Source of the DNA: Pseudarthrobacter sp. fls2-241-R2A-127
GTDB lineage: Bacteria > Actinomycetota > Actinomycetes > Actinomycetales > Micrococcaceae
DNA length: 64,000 bases
NCBI RefSeq assembly: GCF_030209355.1
Contig: NZ_JARVSF010000022.1
Span: 28,996-92,995, forward strand
Reading direction: 5' to 3'
The translations under genes were made by a program, and so were the position numbers. This document shows, piece after piece, positions 36,418 to 45,310 of this stretch. The notes under the pieces were generated by a model. That model had not been told where the DNA came from, searched no databases, and saw nothing but the letters and a program-made list of their open reading frames with translations. Each line of letters begins with the position of its first letter. Positions within the stretch are counted from its first letter, which is position 1.

Positions 36418-36802
36418 CCGGAGGCTGCGGCGCCGGTACGTGCGCCACCGTGGCCGCAACCCGGGCGGCGTCCGCCAGGGTCAGCGGGACGTGCGCGCGG
36501 AAGGCGGCCTCGGCGTCGTCCTCCCACACGCCTGCTGCCAGCACCACCACGTGCACCATATCGCCGTAGGAATCGTTGCAGGCCAGGATGTCGCCGGGGA
36601 CCTTGTGTGCGTGCGCGTCCGACGACGGCCAGGGCTGGAAGATGACCCACCAGCCCTCGCCGTCCTGGTCGGGGAAGAGATAACCGGCGGCAGGGTGCAG
36701 TGCGCGGCCGTTCAGGCCCCTGCCGCCGTAGCCCTCCACGGCCCCTGCCGCGGCGGCAAACTTGACCCTGCCGCGGTCCTCCGGTGCGTCATCCCACCGC
36801 AT
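36386..36802 (-). CDS. conserved hypothetical protein, 138 aa
   Basis: ATG 36802 has AAGGAG 5 nt upstream. The soluble domain includes [20 protein letters not shown] and [19 protein letters not shown], and ends in a Pro/Ala-rich tail. No family is recognised. It converges on the permease and the two coding regions overlap by 32 bp, so one of the ends may be shorter than drawn. The strong ribosome site is the main support. Confidence 0.6.
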   Translation of the reverse strand: MRWDDAPEDRGRVKFAAAAGAVEGYGGRGLNGRALHPAAGYLFPDQDGEGWWVIFQPWPSSDAHAHKVPGDILACNDSYGDMVHVVVLAAGVWEDDAEAAFRAHVPLTLADAARVAATVAHVPAPQPPVSPRGPRGAG

Positions 36803-36950
36803 CTGCGCTCCTTGCCCGGCACGTGCTGCCTACGTCTCCATCAAAGGGCCGCGGCGGGGCGGGCGGGGCGGCGGGGGCTGTTTATTGACGGATTATTTAC
36901 GCCCCGCCGGAGGCCTTCAGGGGCGGGGCGGGCCCGGCGGCGGCACCATA

Positions 36951-37478
36951 ATGGGACCCATGCACAATCCCGTCACCATCCGCCCGATGCGCCCCGCTGA
37001 CTGGGACGCGGTGCACGCGATTTATGCAGCGGGCATCGCCACGGGGGAAGCCACCTTCGAGAGCGAGCCGCCCACGTGGGAGGCGTTCGACGCCGGCCGG
37101 TTGCCTGAGCACCGGCTCATCGCCGAGGACGCGGGCCGGGTCCTGGGCTGGGCGGCCGTATCCCGTGTTTCGTCCCGGGAGGTGTACCGGGGCCTCGTGG
37201 AGCACTCCATTTACGTGGCGCCGCAGACGCACGGCAGGGGCGTGGGCCGGCGCCTGCTCGGGGCCCTGATCGACTCCACGGAGGCCGCGGGCATCTGGAC
37301 CATCCAGTCCAGCATCTTCCCGGAGAACACCGCCAGCCTGGTACTGCACCAGCGGCTTGGGTTCCGGGTGGTGGGAACCCGGGAGCGGATAGCCAGGATC
37401 AGCAACGGACCCAAGGCCGGGCACTGGCAGGACACATTGCTGCTGGAACGGCGCAGCACCGTGGCGGGAACTGAATAG
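36951..37478 (+). CDS. GNAT N-acetyltransferase (phosphinothricin/methionine-derivative type)
   Basis: 175 aa from ATG 36951; ATG 36960 (MHNPVTIRPM) is an alternative. The acetyl-CoA site is HGRGVGRRLLGALIDST (motif A), with EHSIYVAPQ before it and SIFPENTASLVLHQRLGFRVVG after, as in MnaT/phosphinothricin acetyltransferases. The N-terminus matches too (YAAGIATGEATFESEPPTWE). It would acetylate a small amine such as methionine sulfone or a phosphinothricin-like compound. Monocistronic. Confidence 0.9.
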   Translation: MGPMHNPVTIRPMRPADWDAVHAIYAAGIATGEATFESEPPTWEAFDAGRLPEHRLIAEDAGRVLGWAAVSRVSSREVYRGLVEHSIYVAPQTHGRGVGRRLLGALIDSTEAAGIWTIQSSIFPENTASLVLHQRLGFRVVGTRERIARISNGPKAGHWQDTLLLERRSTVAGTE

Positions 37479-37575
37479 TTCCCGCTTTGCCAGAGTCCAA
37501 TGGCCCTGTGTGTGCTTCCGGCCCAAGTCCTAGCGTCGTGAGACACGCTTACTCGAGGACAGTACGGAGTACATC

Positions 37576-38475
37576 ATGCAGTTTCCCTCCCCCTACCGCC
37601 GCAGTGCTGCGGCGTTCGCCGCCGCCACAACGCTCATCCTCTCAGGGGCAGCCATGCCGGCCTTCGCCGCCCAGAGCCCCGTCAACTACGTCAATCTCGG
37701 GGACTCCTTCTCGGCCGGCTGGGGTTCCGTGGCGCCAACCGCCGGCGTAAATCCGGTGTTCGGCAGCCCGGCCTGCCTGCATGGCGGACCTGATGACGTG
37801 GCGTTGTTCGACCAGCTCCAATCGGTGGCCCTCACCGGCGACTATGCGTGTGCTGGGGCGACTGTCGGAGCAACCACCTCGGGTATTCCCACCATCGCCC
37901 AGCAGGCGGCCAAGGCGTCCTTTGATGGTGCGCTCAACAGCACCACAGGAGTGGTGACCCTCACGGCCGGCGGTAACGATGTCAACTTCGGCCAGATCAT
38001 CGGTGCCTGCGCCGCGGATACGTCGCCAACCGCCACCGGATGCCAGGCGGCCACAGCATACGGGCTTGCCCTGGCCAACAACGTGGATGTGGCCCGAGCA
38101 GTTGGGACCATCCGCGGCTTCGCAAGCAATGCCAAGATCACCTGGCTCGGGTACCCCCGACTCTTTGCGACGGCCGGGGAATCCACCACCGTGATCGCCG
38201 GCGGCGGCGTCATGTCCGCGGCGGCCGCGGCCGTCTTCGACCAGGGAACGGACCAGCTCAACGCGGTCCTGGCGGGCAAGGCACGGGACGCCGGTGCGCA
38301 GTTCGTGGATGTGTCCCCCAAGTTCAACGGCCACGAAATTGGTTCCTCGGCCTCCTGGTTCAACCTGGGCCCCTACGCCCAGTTCAACTTCCACCCGACC
38401 TATGACGGGTACGCGCAGGGCTACTACCCGGCCATGGTCAGCGCGATCAAACCTGCCCAGCTGGCGAAGAGCTGA
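37576..38475 (+). CDS. secreted SGNH/GDSL hydrolase
   Basis: 299 aa, with ACGGAG upstream. Signal peptide AAFAAATTLILSGAAMPAFA. Block I is VNLGDSFSAGWG (nucleophile Ser), block III is TAGGNDVNFG with the oxyanion Asn, and block V FHPTYDGYAQGYYP carries the catalytic His. Cys pairs (ACLHGG, ACAGA, ACAADTS, TGCQA) fit disulfides of secreted actinobacterial lipases/esterases such as the Streptomyces SGNH lipase. Probable extracellular esterase or lipase; substrate unknown. Confidence 0.9.
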   Translation: MQFPSPYRRSAAAFAAATTLILSGAAMPAFAAQSPVNYVNLGDSFSAGWGSVAPTAGVNPVFGSPACLHGGPDDVALFDQLQSVALTGDYACAGATVGATTSGIPTIAQQAAKASFDGALNSTTGVVTLTAGGNDVNFGQIIGACAADTSPTATGCQAATAYGLALANNVDVARAVGTIRGFASNAKITWLGYPRLFATAGESTTVIAGGGVMSAAAAAVFDQGTDQLNAVLAGKARDAGAQFVDVSPKFNGHEIGSSASWFNLGPYAQFNFHPTYDGYAQGYYPAMVSAIKPAQLAKS

Positions 38476-38507
38476 CCCGTCCCACGGGCGGGGGCACCAC
38501 GCGGGAG

Positions 38508-38545
38508 CCCTCGCGGCAGGGACTGGATAGCCCCTACTGCGAGGG
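38508..38545. terminator. hairpin between convergent SGNH hydrolase and map genes
   Basis: CCCTCGCGGCAGGG pairs with CCCTACTGCGAGGG (two G-U pairs) around a 10-nt loop, just after the hydrolase stop and overlapping the map stop. It can serve both strands. Confidence 0.5.
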
Positions 38546-39307
38546 CAGGGTCAGGATCTCGGCGCCGTTCTCCGTAATGGCGATGGTGTGTTCGGTGTGG
38601 GCCGTCCGGCAGCCGGTGGCGCTGCGGAGGGTCCAGCCGTCGTCGTCTGTCACCAGTTCCGCCGTGTCCTTCATGATCCACGGCTCCAATGCCAGCAGCA
38701 GCCCGGGCCGCAGCTTGAAGCCGCGGCCGGGGCGGCCCATGTTGGGTACGTGCGGGTCCTGGTGCATGGTGGAGCCGATGCCGTGGCCGCCGAACTGGGT
38801 GTTGATGGGGTACCCGGCATCGGTGAGGACGCGGCCGATCGCGTAGGAGATGTCGCCGATTTTGGCATTCGGGCCGGCGGCGGCAATCCCGGCGGCGAGT
38901 GCGCGCTCGGTGGCTTCGATCATCGCCACACTCTCGGCCGGCCGCGATTCGCCCACGATGAAGCTGATGGCGGCGTCCGCTGCCACCCCGTCCTTGACGA
39001 CGGCGAGGTCCAGGGTCAGCAGGTCGCCGTCGGCCAGGGCGTAGTCGTGGGGGAGCCCGTGCAGCACGGCGTCGTTGACGCCGGTGCAGATGTAGTGCCC
39101 GAACGGTCCGCGCCCGAAGGACGGCGCGTAATCCAAATAGCAGGACTCGGCCCCCGCTCCGGTGATCATCTCCTTGGTCCACTGGTCAATCTCCAGCAGG
39201 TTGGTGCCTACGGTTGCGCGGTTCTTCATGGCCTGCAGGATGTCAGCCACCAGGGCCCCCGTCTCGCGTGCGCGGGCCACTTCGGCGGGGTTGAGGATCT
39301 CGATCAT
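38534..39307 (-). CDS. map: type I methionine aminopeptidase
   Basis: 257 aa from ATG 39307 (MIEILNPAEVARARETGALV), with AAGGG 8 nt upstream. Metal ligands are visible in LTLDLAVVKDGVAADAAISF, TQFGGHGIGSTMHQDPHVPN, LLALEPWIM and TEHTIAI. It removes the initiator methionine from nascent proteins. Without the N-terminal zinc finger, it is the ordinary short type. Many actinobacteria have two map genes; the housekeeping one is usually near secY-adk, so this may be the second copy. Confidence 0.93.
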   Translation of the reverse strand: MIEILNPAEVARARETGALVADILQAMKNRATVGTNLLEIDQWTKEMITGAGAESCYLDYAPSFGRGPFGHYICTGVNDAVLHGLPHDYALADGDLLTLDLAVVKDGVAADAAISFIVGESRPAESVAMIEATERALAAGIAAAGPNAKIGDISYAIGRVLTDAGYPINTQFGGHGIGSTMHQDPHVPNMGRPGRGFKLRPGLLLALEPWIMKDTAELVTDDDGWTLRSATGCRTAHTEHTIAITENGAEILTLPSQ

Positions 39308-39434
39308 GGGGGCGCCCTTCATCTGCGGCCGGCTAGCTGTAGGGGCCATCCTATTTGTCCCGCCGCCGCGGGCTGCAAGGGGGCGGAGCTGACCTGCGGG
39401 TTTATTGCGGCAATTGCGGAAGACATTGATGAAT

Positions 39435-39446
39435 GTAAATATTTAC
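39435..39446. promoter_or_regulatory. ArsR operator
   Basis: GTAAATATTTAC is a perfect 12-bp palindrome lying 2 bp before the presumed arsR start, in an AT-rich pocket. Its closeness to the start leaves no room for a ribosome site, which suggests a leaderless or downstream start. Confidence 0.6.
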
Positions 39447-39448
39447 GT

Positions 39449-39805
39449 ATGTCTATGTCTTTGGAGCTGACCCCGGTCCAGGCCGTGGCCTGCTGCGCCC
39501 CGTTGGCGCGCGAGCCACTGTCCGAGTCCGACGCGGAGGGGATCGCACCGCTGCTGAAGGCGCTGGCGGATCCGGTCCGGCTCCGGCTGATGTCCCTGGT
39601 GGCCTCGCACCAGGGTGGCGAGGCCTGCGTCTGCGACCTGAATGATGCCTTCGAGCTCTCCCAGCCCACCATCAGCCACCACCTGAAGATCCTGCACGAA
39701 GCAGGGCTGCTGGACCGGGAAAAGCGGGGCGTCTGGGTTTACTACCGGGCCCGCACCGGGGCTCTGCGCAACCTGGCGGCACTGATCGGCGGGCAGGCCG
39801 CGTGA
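39449..39805 (+). CDS. arsR: ArsR-family arsenic-responsive repressor
   Basis: 118 aa from ATG 39449 (second ATG at 39455). Winged helix: PLLKALADPVRLRLMSLVAS, CVCDLNDAFELSQPTISHHL and LDREKRGVWVYYRA. The ELCVCDL-type As(III) site is present as ACVCDL, plus an N-terminal CC pair (AVACCAP), giving candidate thiolate ligands. It overlaps the aquaporin gene by 4 nt and heads the arsenic operon. No ribosome site is visible, and the operator sits right against the start. Confidence 0.92.
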   Translation: MSMSLELTPVQAVACCAPLAREPLSESDAEGIAPLLKALADPVRLRLMSLVASHQGGEACVCDLNDAFELSQPTISHHLKILHEAGLLDREKRGVWVYYRARTGALRNLAALIGGQAA

Positions 39806-40506
39806 ACGTCCTGGTCCGCCGCGCGGCGGCGGAGTTCATTGGTACGGCGTTCCTGGTCATGGCAGTGGTGGGGTCAGGCGTGATGGCGTCCAGGCTGTCC
39901 CCGCACGACGTCGGGCTGCAGCTCCTGCAGAACAGCCTCGCCACAGGTGCCGCGCTGGTGGCGCTGATCGTGGCACTCCAGCCGGTATCGGCGTCGTTCA
40001 ATCCTGTGGTGACACTGGTGGAACGTGCGCTGCGGATGATCGACACCACCACGGCGGGGGCCCTCATCGGCGCACAGGTCCTTGGCGGACTGGCCGGGAC
40101 CGTGGCGGCGAACCTGATGTTCGGCCTGGACGCGGTTGCCTGGTCCAGCCACGAACGGACCGGGCCGGCGCTCTGGCTGGGCGAGGTCATCGCCACGGTG
40201 GGCCTGCTGCTGGTCATTTTCGGCGCCGTCCGCTCCGGCCGGGCGGATCGGGTGGCGTTCGCCGTGGGCGGGTACATAACCGCCGCGTACTGGTTCACCA
40301 GTTCCACCAGCTTCGCCAACCCTGCCGTGACCATCGCACGGACCGTCACGGACACCTTCGCCGGCATCGCGCCGTCGTCGGCCCCTGCTTTCATCCTGGC
40401 CCAGTTGCTGGGTGGTGCCGCCGGATTCGTCCTGGTGCGCTTCCTCTACCCCTCCCTCCCCGCCGCCCCCGCCGTCGTCGCGGCCCGCCGAAAGGTGCTC
40501 TCATGA
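39802..40506 (+). CDS. aquaglyceroporin-family channel of the arsenic operon
   Basis: 234 aa, MIP family. The two half-helices carry SFNPVVTLVE (NPV in place of the usual NPA) and SFANPAVTIARTV (NPA), and AEFIGTAFLVMAVVGSG starts helix 1. In arsenic operons such channels (AqpS type) let arsenite leave the cell down its gradient after arsenate reduction. It is coupled on both sides by 4-nt overlaps (arsR and arsC). No ACR3 or ArsB pump is in this operon, so the channel probably serves as the exit. Confidence 0.88.
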   Translation: MNVLVRRAAAEFIGTAFLVMAVVGSGVMASRLSPHDVGLQLLQNSLATGAALVALIVALQPVSASFNPVVTLVERALRMIDTTTAGALIGAQVLGGLAGTVAANLMFGLDAVAWSSHERTGPALWLGEVIATVGLLLVIFGAVRSGRADRVAFAVGGYITAAYWFTSSTSFANPAVTIARTVTDTFAGIAPSSAPAFILAQLLGGAAGFVLVRFLYPSLPAAPAVVAARRKVLS

Positions 40507-40913
40507 GCCACAAGCCCTCCGTCCTGTTCGTCTGCGTCCACAACGCCGGCCGGTCCCAGATGGCCGCCGCGTACCTCACCAGCCTCTCGAAGGGCGCCAT
40601 CGAGGTCCGCTCCGCGGGCTCGCAGCCTGCGGAGAAGGTCAACCCGGCCGCCGTCGAGGCCATGGCCGAGGTGGGAATCGATATGTCCGCGGAGATCCCC
40701 AAGATCCTCACCACCGAGGCCGTGAAGGATTCCGATGTGGTGGTCACCATGGGCTGCGGCGACGAATGCCCGTACTTCCCGGGCAAACGCTACGAGGACT
40801 GGGTCCTGGAAGACCCCGCCGGCAAGGGCGTGGAGTCCGTCCGGCCCATCCGCGACCAGATCAAGGGCCGCGTGGAGGCCCTGATCGCTTCCCTTATTCC
40901 TGCACAGAGCTGA
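40503..40913 (+). CDS. arsC: arsenate reductase (low-molecular-weight phosphatase type)
   Basis: 136 aa. Catalytic P-loop CVHNAGRSQM in VLFVCVHNAGRSQMAAAY (CX5R), and the second region MGCGDECPYFPGKRYEDWVL containing the redox cysteines used in thioredoxin- or mycothiol-linked reduction, then EDPAGKGVESVRPIRDQI. It reduces arsenate to arsenite. ATGA overlap with the aquaporin gene. Length and motifs are standard. Confidence 0.95.
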   Translation: MSHKPSVLFVCVHNAGRSQMAAAYLTSLSKGAIEVRSAGSQPAEKVNPAAVEAMAEVGIDMSAEIPKILTTEAVKDSDVVVTMGCGDECPYFPGKRYEDWVLEDPAGKGVESVRPIRDQIKGRVEALIASLIPAQS

Positions 40914-40925
40914 GTCGAGGACACC

Positions 40926-42293
40926 ATGACATCCAAGGAGTCCCTGCCGGTTGCCGTAATCGGCGCCGGGCCGGTAGGCCTCGCAGCGGCCGCGCACCTG
41001 CTTGAACGCGGGCTGGAACCGCTGGTCCTCGAGGCCGGCCCGGCTGTTGGGGCTGCCATCCGGCAATGGGGGCACGTCCGCGTGTTCTCCACCTGGAAAT
41101 ACAACCTCGACCCCGCCTCGGTGCGGCTGCTGGAACGCAACGGCTGGGAAGCACCCCGGCCCACCGCGCTGCCATACGGCGCCCAGATCGTCTCCGAATA
41201 CCTGGAACCGCTGGCCGCCACCCCCGAACTCAAGGACCGGATCAGGACCGGCTCACGGGTTCTCGCCGTCACCCGGCAGGGCATGGACAAGGGCCGCAGC
41301 CAGGGCCGCGACAGCGCCCCGTTCCTGCTGCGCATAGGGCACGACGGCGGCCAGGTCACCGAGGTGCTGGCCCGCGCCGTCATCGATACCTCCGGAACGT
41401 GGAGCACGCCGGCGCCGCTGGGATCCTCCGGGCTGGCGGTTCCGGGGGAAGCCGAAGCACGGGCTGCAGGGCTGGTCACCGGTCCGCTGCCGGACGTTTC
41501 CGCTGGTGGTTTCGCTGGCCGCCGCACCCTGGTCATCGGTTCCGGGCACTCGGCCGCCAACATGGTCCTTGACCTGGCCCGGCTGGCCCGTGCCAACCCC
41601 GGCACCGAGGTCTTGTGGGCAATCCGCGCCGCCACCCCCGCCCGGGCCTATGGCGGGGGAGACGCCGACCAGCTGCCCGCCCGCGGCCAGCTCGGGGCCC
41701 GGCTCCGCACCGCCGTCGACACCGGGGCAGTCCAGCTCCTGGCCAACTTCCACACGGCGTCCCTCGAAACCCATGGCGACGCCGTCACCGTCTACGCCGA
41801 GGACGGCCGGTCCGTATCGGTGGACCGCGTCATTCCCGCCACCGGATTCCGGCCGGACCTGGCCATGCTCTCGGAGCTGCGCCTGGACCTGGACCCTGCA
41901 GTGGACGCCCCCAAGGCTTTGGGCCCGCTGATCGATCCGGACTTCCATAGCTGCGGTACGGTCCCGGCCCATGGAGCGAGGATCCTCGAGCAGCCGGAGA
42001 AGGGTTTCTACCTGGCCGGGATGAAGTCCTACGGTCGCGCGCCCACGTTCCTCATGGCCACCGGGTACGAGCAGGTCCGCTCCATCGCCGCCGCCCTGGC
42101 CGGGGACACCGAGGCTGCCGACGCTGTGGAACTTGAGCTCCCCGAAACCGGTGTGTGCTCCACGTCCGTTCCCGAGGACGCCGGTGACGCTGCCGCAGAC
42201 GCCTGCTGCTCCGCCCCGGCGCCGGTTCCCGTGACCATCGGGTTCGCCACCGGACTGCAGCACGGCCGCAGCGGCGAATCCGCGCGCGTGTAA
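40926..42293 (+). CDS. FAD/NAD(P)-dependent flavoprotein of the arsenic operon
   Basis: 455 aa. N-terminal FAD-binding Rossmann motif AVIGAGPVGLAAAAHLLERG, a second nucleotide motif TLVIGSGHSAANMVLDLARL, and ATGFRPDL near the flavin. This is the layout of ArsO/flavin monooxygenase-like proteins found in ars operons. The C-terminus is unusual: DAAADACCSAPAPVPVTIGF with a Cys pair and a short tail, which may bind arsenite or be redox active. It starts 12 bp after arsC. The reaction (for example oxidation of an organoarsenical or thiol-arsenic) is not known. Confidence 0.82.
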   Translation: MTSKESLPVAVIGAGPVGLAAAAHLLERGLEPLVLEAGPAVGAAIRQWGHVRVFSTWKYNLDPASVRLLERNGWEAPRPTALPYGAQIVSEYLEPLAATPELKDRIRTGSRVLAVTRQGMDKGRSQGRDSAPFLLRIGHDGGQVTEVLARAVIDTSGTWSTPAPLGSSGLAVPGEAEARAAGLVTGPLPDVSAGGFAGRRTLVIGSGHSAANMVLDLARLARANPGTEVLWAIRAATPARAYGGGDADQLPARGQLGARLRTAVDTGAVQLLANFHTASLETHGDAVTVYAEDGRSVSVDRVIPATGFRPDLAMLSELRLDLDPAVDAPKALGPLIDPDFHSCGTVPAHGARILEQPEKGFYLAGMKSYGRAPTFLMATGYEQVRSIAAALAGDTEAADAVELELPETGVCSTSVPEDAGDAAADACCSAPAPVPVTIGFATGLQHGRSGESARV

Positions 42294-42353
42294 ACGGGCG
42301 CGCCTTGCCAAGTGGCGACACGGCCGTCCACTGGTGACCCGCACCCTCAACCC

Positions 42354-42419
42354 CCCAACTGGGTCGCAGTTGTTGCCGTTTTGACGCTCCAAAACGACAA
42401 CAACTGCGACCCAGTTGGG
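42354..42419. repeat. 66-nt near-perfect palindrome between convergent genes
   Basis: Two 30-nt arms pair with one mismatch around the 6-nt loop ACGCTC. The arms begin CCCAACTGGGTCGCAG and end GCCGTTTTG, the other arm being its complement. It fills the gap between the flavoprotein stop and the SDR stop at 42420. It can act as a bidirectional terminator and looks like a REP-type dispersed palindrome. No coding sequence. Confidence 0.85.
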
Positions 42420-43250
42420 TCAGTCGGTGATGTCGGTGCTGGTGCTCAGCTCCTGCCACTGGTCCAGTTCGGCCCGTTGGGCGTCGGCCACCATGCCGAA
42501 GGCGCCGAAGGCGTCCGTGCCCAGGACCAGCAGGCCCGGCGGGGTGGGGGATTCGACGACGGCGATGATCGCCCGGGCGGCCTTGTCCGGATCGCCGGGC
42601 TGGTTGCCGTGGCTCGTGTCGCTTTCCTTGCGGCGCTTGCCGGCGGTGTCCGCGTAGTCGCCGATCGGGGTCGCCGACTGCGTGAGCGAGCGGCCCGCGA
42701 AGTCGGTGCGGAAGCCGCCGGGCTCGATCGCCGTGACGTTGATGCCCAGCGGCTTCAGCTCGTTGCGGAGCGAGCCGGACATGCCTTCCAGTGCCGCCTT
42801 GGTGGCCGCGTAGTAGCCGGAACCGGCCGGCGTGATGCGGGCGCCGATGGAGGAGATGTTCAGGATGGACCCTCCCTTGTTGGCGCGCATGCCCGGCAGC
42901 ACGGCCTTGATCATGTCCACCGCCCCGAAAAAGTTCGTGTCGAACAGCCGGCGGATGTCGGCGTCGTCCGCTTCCTCCACGGCGGCGCGGTAGCCGTAGC
43001 CGGCGTTGTTGGCCAGGACGTCCACGCTGCCGAACTTCTCCTCCGCCTGCTTCACCGCGGCACTGATCTGCGCCTTGTCGGTGACGTCGAGGGGGAGCGG
43101 GAGGGCGGTGTCGGGGAAGCCGGCGGTGATGTCCTGCACGGATTCGACGTTCCGGGCGGTGACGACGGCGTTGTGCCCGGACGCGAGCACGGCTTCCGCC
43201 AGTGCCCGGCCAAGTCCGGTGGAGCAGCCTGTGATGAGCCACGTTGCCAT
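42420..43250 (-). CDS. short-chain dehydrogenase/reductase
   Basis: 276 aa classical SDR. Cofactor motif ITGCSTGLGRALAEAVLASG, NNAGYGYRAAVEEADD, catalytic Ser in NISSIGARI and the YxxxK pair in SGYYAATKAALEGM. The Arg/Asn after strand 2 (TARNVESVQ) suggests NADP(H). Stop lies against the 66-nt palindrome. It is the last gene of a leftward group with two aldo/keto reductases, 46 bp from the nearer one. Substrate unknown. Confidence 0.92.
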   Translation of the reverse strand: MATWLITGCSTGLGRALAEAVLASGHNAVVTARNVESVQDITAGFPDTALPLPLDVTDKAQISAAVKQAEEKFGSVDVLANNAGYGYRAAVEEADDADIRRLFDTNFFGAVDMIKAVLPGMRANKGGSILNISSIGARITPAGSGYYAATKAALEGMSGSLRNELKPLGINVTAIEPGGFRTDFAGRSLTQSATPIGDYADTAGKRRKESDTSHGNQPGDPDKAARAIIAVVESPTPPGLLVLGTDAFGAFGMVADAQRAELDQWQELSTSTDITD

Positions 43251-43296
43251 GGGTTGTCCTTTCGTAGGGTTTGAAATTTGTTGGGCGGAGCGGCAG

Positions 43297-44325
43297 TCAC
43301 GCCGCGTGCCGTCGTCGTGCCTTTGCTGTCAGTTCGTGGGCGCCGTAGCTGTTGTCGTCGGGGTTGACGGTGACACCGGGGGCCACCAGTTGGTCGATGC
43401 GGTCCAGGACTTCCGGCGCCAGTCTGGTGTCGGCGGCCGGGAGGTAGGACTCGAGCTGTTCCATGGTGCGTGGTCCCACGATGGCCGCGGTGACGCCGGG
43501 GTGGTTGATCACGAACGCGATGGCCAGTTCGATGAGTGTGACGCCGGCCCATTCGGCCACCTGCGCCAGCTCTTCGACGATGTCCAGCTTGCGCTGGTTG
43601 GCCGGCTGGGACATGTCGAACCGGGCGCTGGGGCGGGCACTGGAGGTGGGACGGGACGCTGAATCCTTCCGCCACCGGCCGGACAGCCAGCCGCCGGCGA
43701 GCGGGCTGTAGGTCAGGGTCCCCATGCCGTGCCGCTGCACGGTGGGAAGGACGTCCTCCTCGATGCCGCGGGTCAGGATGGAGTACGGCGGCTGCTCGGT
43801 GACGAACCGTTCGAGGTTGCGTTCCCGGGAGGCCCACTGCGCCTCCACGATCTGCGAACCGGAGTAGGAGGACGAACCGAGATAGCGCACCTTGCCCTGG
43901 CGGACCAGGTCGGTGAGGGCGCCCAGGGTTTCCTCCACGTCGGTGTCCGGGCTGGGCCGGTGCACCTGGTAGAGGTCGATGTAGTCGGTGCCCAGGCGGC
44001 GCAGGGAGTCTTCCACGGCGCGCATGATCCAGTGGCGGGAGCCGCCGCGCATGTTGGGGCGGTCCTCGTCCATCGGCATGAAGAACTTGGTGGCCAGGAA
44101 GACGTCGTCGCGACGGCCTGCCAAGGCTGCACCAACGATCTCCTCGGAGGCCCCGCCGGAGTAGACGTCGGCGGTGTCGACAAAGTTGATGCCGGCGTCC
44201 AGGGCGCGGTGGATGATGTGGGTGGCGTCGGCGGTGTCGTTGTTGCCCCAGGGGCCGAACATCATCGCGCCGAGGCACAGGGGGCTGACCTGCACGCCGG
44301 TGCGGCCAAGCGGGCGGTATTCCAT
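43297..44325 (-). CDS. aldo/keto reductase (YghZ/AKR14-like)
   Basis: 342 aa from ATG 44325 (MEYRPLGRTGVQVSPLCLGA), AAAGGAG upstream. AKR barrel with catalytic Asp/Tyr (NFVDTADVYSGGASEE), Lys in FLATKFFMPMDED and His in YIDLYQVHRPSPDTD, and a C-terminal NADPH region IVGPRTMEQLESY. Long-form AKR, close to the YghZ/Gpr group that reduces methylglyoxal and other aldehydes. Between the other AKR and the SDR on the same strand. Confidence 0.9.
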   Translation of the reverse strand: MEYRPLGRTGVQVSPLCLGAMMFGPWGNNDTADATHIIHRALDAGINFVDTADVYSGGASEEIVGAALAGRRDDVFLATKFFMPMDEDRPNMRGGSRHWIMRAVEDSLRRLGTDYIDLYQVHRPSPDTDVEETLGALTDLVRQGKVRYLGSSSYSGSQIVEAQWASRERNLERFVTEQPPYSILTRGIEEDVLPTVQRHGMGTLTYSPLAGGWLSGRWRKDSASRPTSSARPSARFDMSQPANQRKLDIVEELAQVAEWAGVTLIELAIAFVINHPGVTAAIVGPRTMEQLESYLPAADTRLAPEVLDRIDQLVAPGVTVNPDDNSYGAHELTAKARRRHAA

Positions 44326-44338
44326 GTTCTTTTCTCCT

Positions 44339-45220
44339 TTAGGCTTCGGGGATGGCCATGGCGAACCGCTCGGGGCGGGCCACGTCCGGGTCCGGGCCGC
44401 TGCGGACGCCGGTATCCAGGGCGTCAATGGCAGCCAGGTCCGCGGCGGACAGCTCAAAGCCGAACACGTCGAAGTTCTCGGCGATGCGCGCCGGGTTGGT
44501 GGACTTGGGGATGGCCGAACGGCCCTGCTGCAGGTGCCAGCGCAGCATCACCTGGGCTGGAGTCTTGCCATGGGCTTGCGCAATCGCGGCGATCGCCGGG
44601 TCCCGCATGACGTTCTTCCGGTTCTCGCCCCAGCCCGGGTAGAAGGTGATGCCGCCGATCGGCGACCACGCCTGGGTGAGGATGCCGTGTTCCGTGTCCG
44701 CGGCCTGGACGGCACGCTGGGCGAAGTAGGGGTGCAGTTCGACCTGGTTCACGGCCGGGACAACGTCCGTTTCCGCCAGTAGACGCTCTAGGTGGTGCGG
44801 CATAAAGTTGCTGACGCCGATGGCCCGCACCCGCCCGTCCGCCAGCAGGGTTTCCAGCGCCTTGTACGCGGCGACCGTCTTCTCGAACCGGTCCGGCGCG
44901 GGCTGGTGCAGGATGAGCAGGTCCAGTTGGTCCACCCCGAGCTTGCCGGCGGCTTTGTCCCAGGCGTGCAGGGACTCGTCGTAGCCGTAGTCGCTGACCC
45001 AGACCTTGGTTTCGATGAACACGTCGCCACGGTCCAGGCCGGAGCGGCGGATGCCGTCGCCCACTTCCCGCTCGTTGCCGTAGGCGGCGGCGGTGTCGAT
45101 GTGCCGGTAGCCCACCTCGAGCGCTGTCTGGACGGCCGCCGTCGTCTCTTCCGGGGGACTTTGGAAGACGCCGAGGCCGAGCGCGGGCATGGTGACGCCG
45201 TTGTTGAGTGTGAGTTCCAT
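44339..45220 (-). CDS. aldo/keto reductase (2,5-diketo-D-gluconate reductase type)
   Basis: 293 aa from the second ATG (45220), because GAAGGA lies 6 nt before it and overlaps the first. AKR5-type sequence: IDTAAAYGNEREVGDG (catalytic Asp, Tyr), VFIETKVWVSDYGYD (Lys), LDLLILHQPAPDR (His), AIGVSNFMPHHLERL and AIPKSTNPARIAENF for NADPH. First gene of the AKR-AKR-SDR group, divergent from the XRE regulator. It would reduce aldehydes or keto sugars; substrate unknown. Confidence 0.92.
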   Translation of the reverse strand: MELTLNNGVTMPALGLGVFQSPPEETTAAVQTALEVGYRHIDTAAAYGNEREVGDGIRRSGLDRGDVFIETKVWVSDYGYDESLHAWDKAAGKLGVDQLDLLILHQPAPDRFEKTVAAYKALETLLADGRVRAIGVSNFMPHHLERLLAETDVVPAVNQVELHPYFAQRAVQAADTEHGILTQAWSPIGGITFYPGWGENRKNVMRDPAIAAIAQAHGKTPAQVMLRWHLQQGRSAIPKSTNPARIAENFDVFGFELSAADLAAIDALDTGVRSGPDPDVARPERFAMAIPEA

Positions 45221-45310
45221 AACCATTCCTTCACGGTATTTGGGTGTGCCTGTTTATGGGAGGGGCAGCCAGTACCCCTTTTCGGATGGGGTCCGGCGTA
45301 CCGTTGAGCC

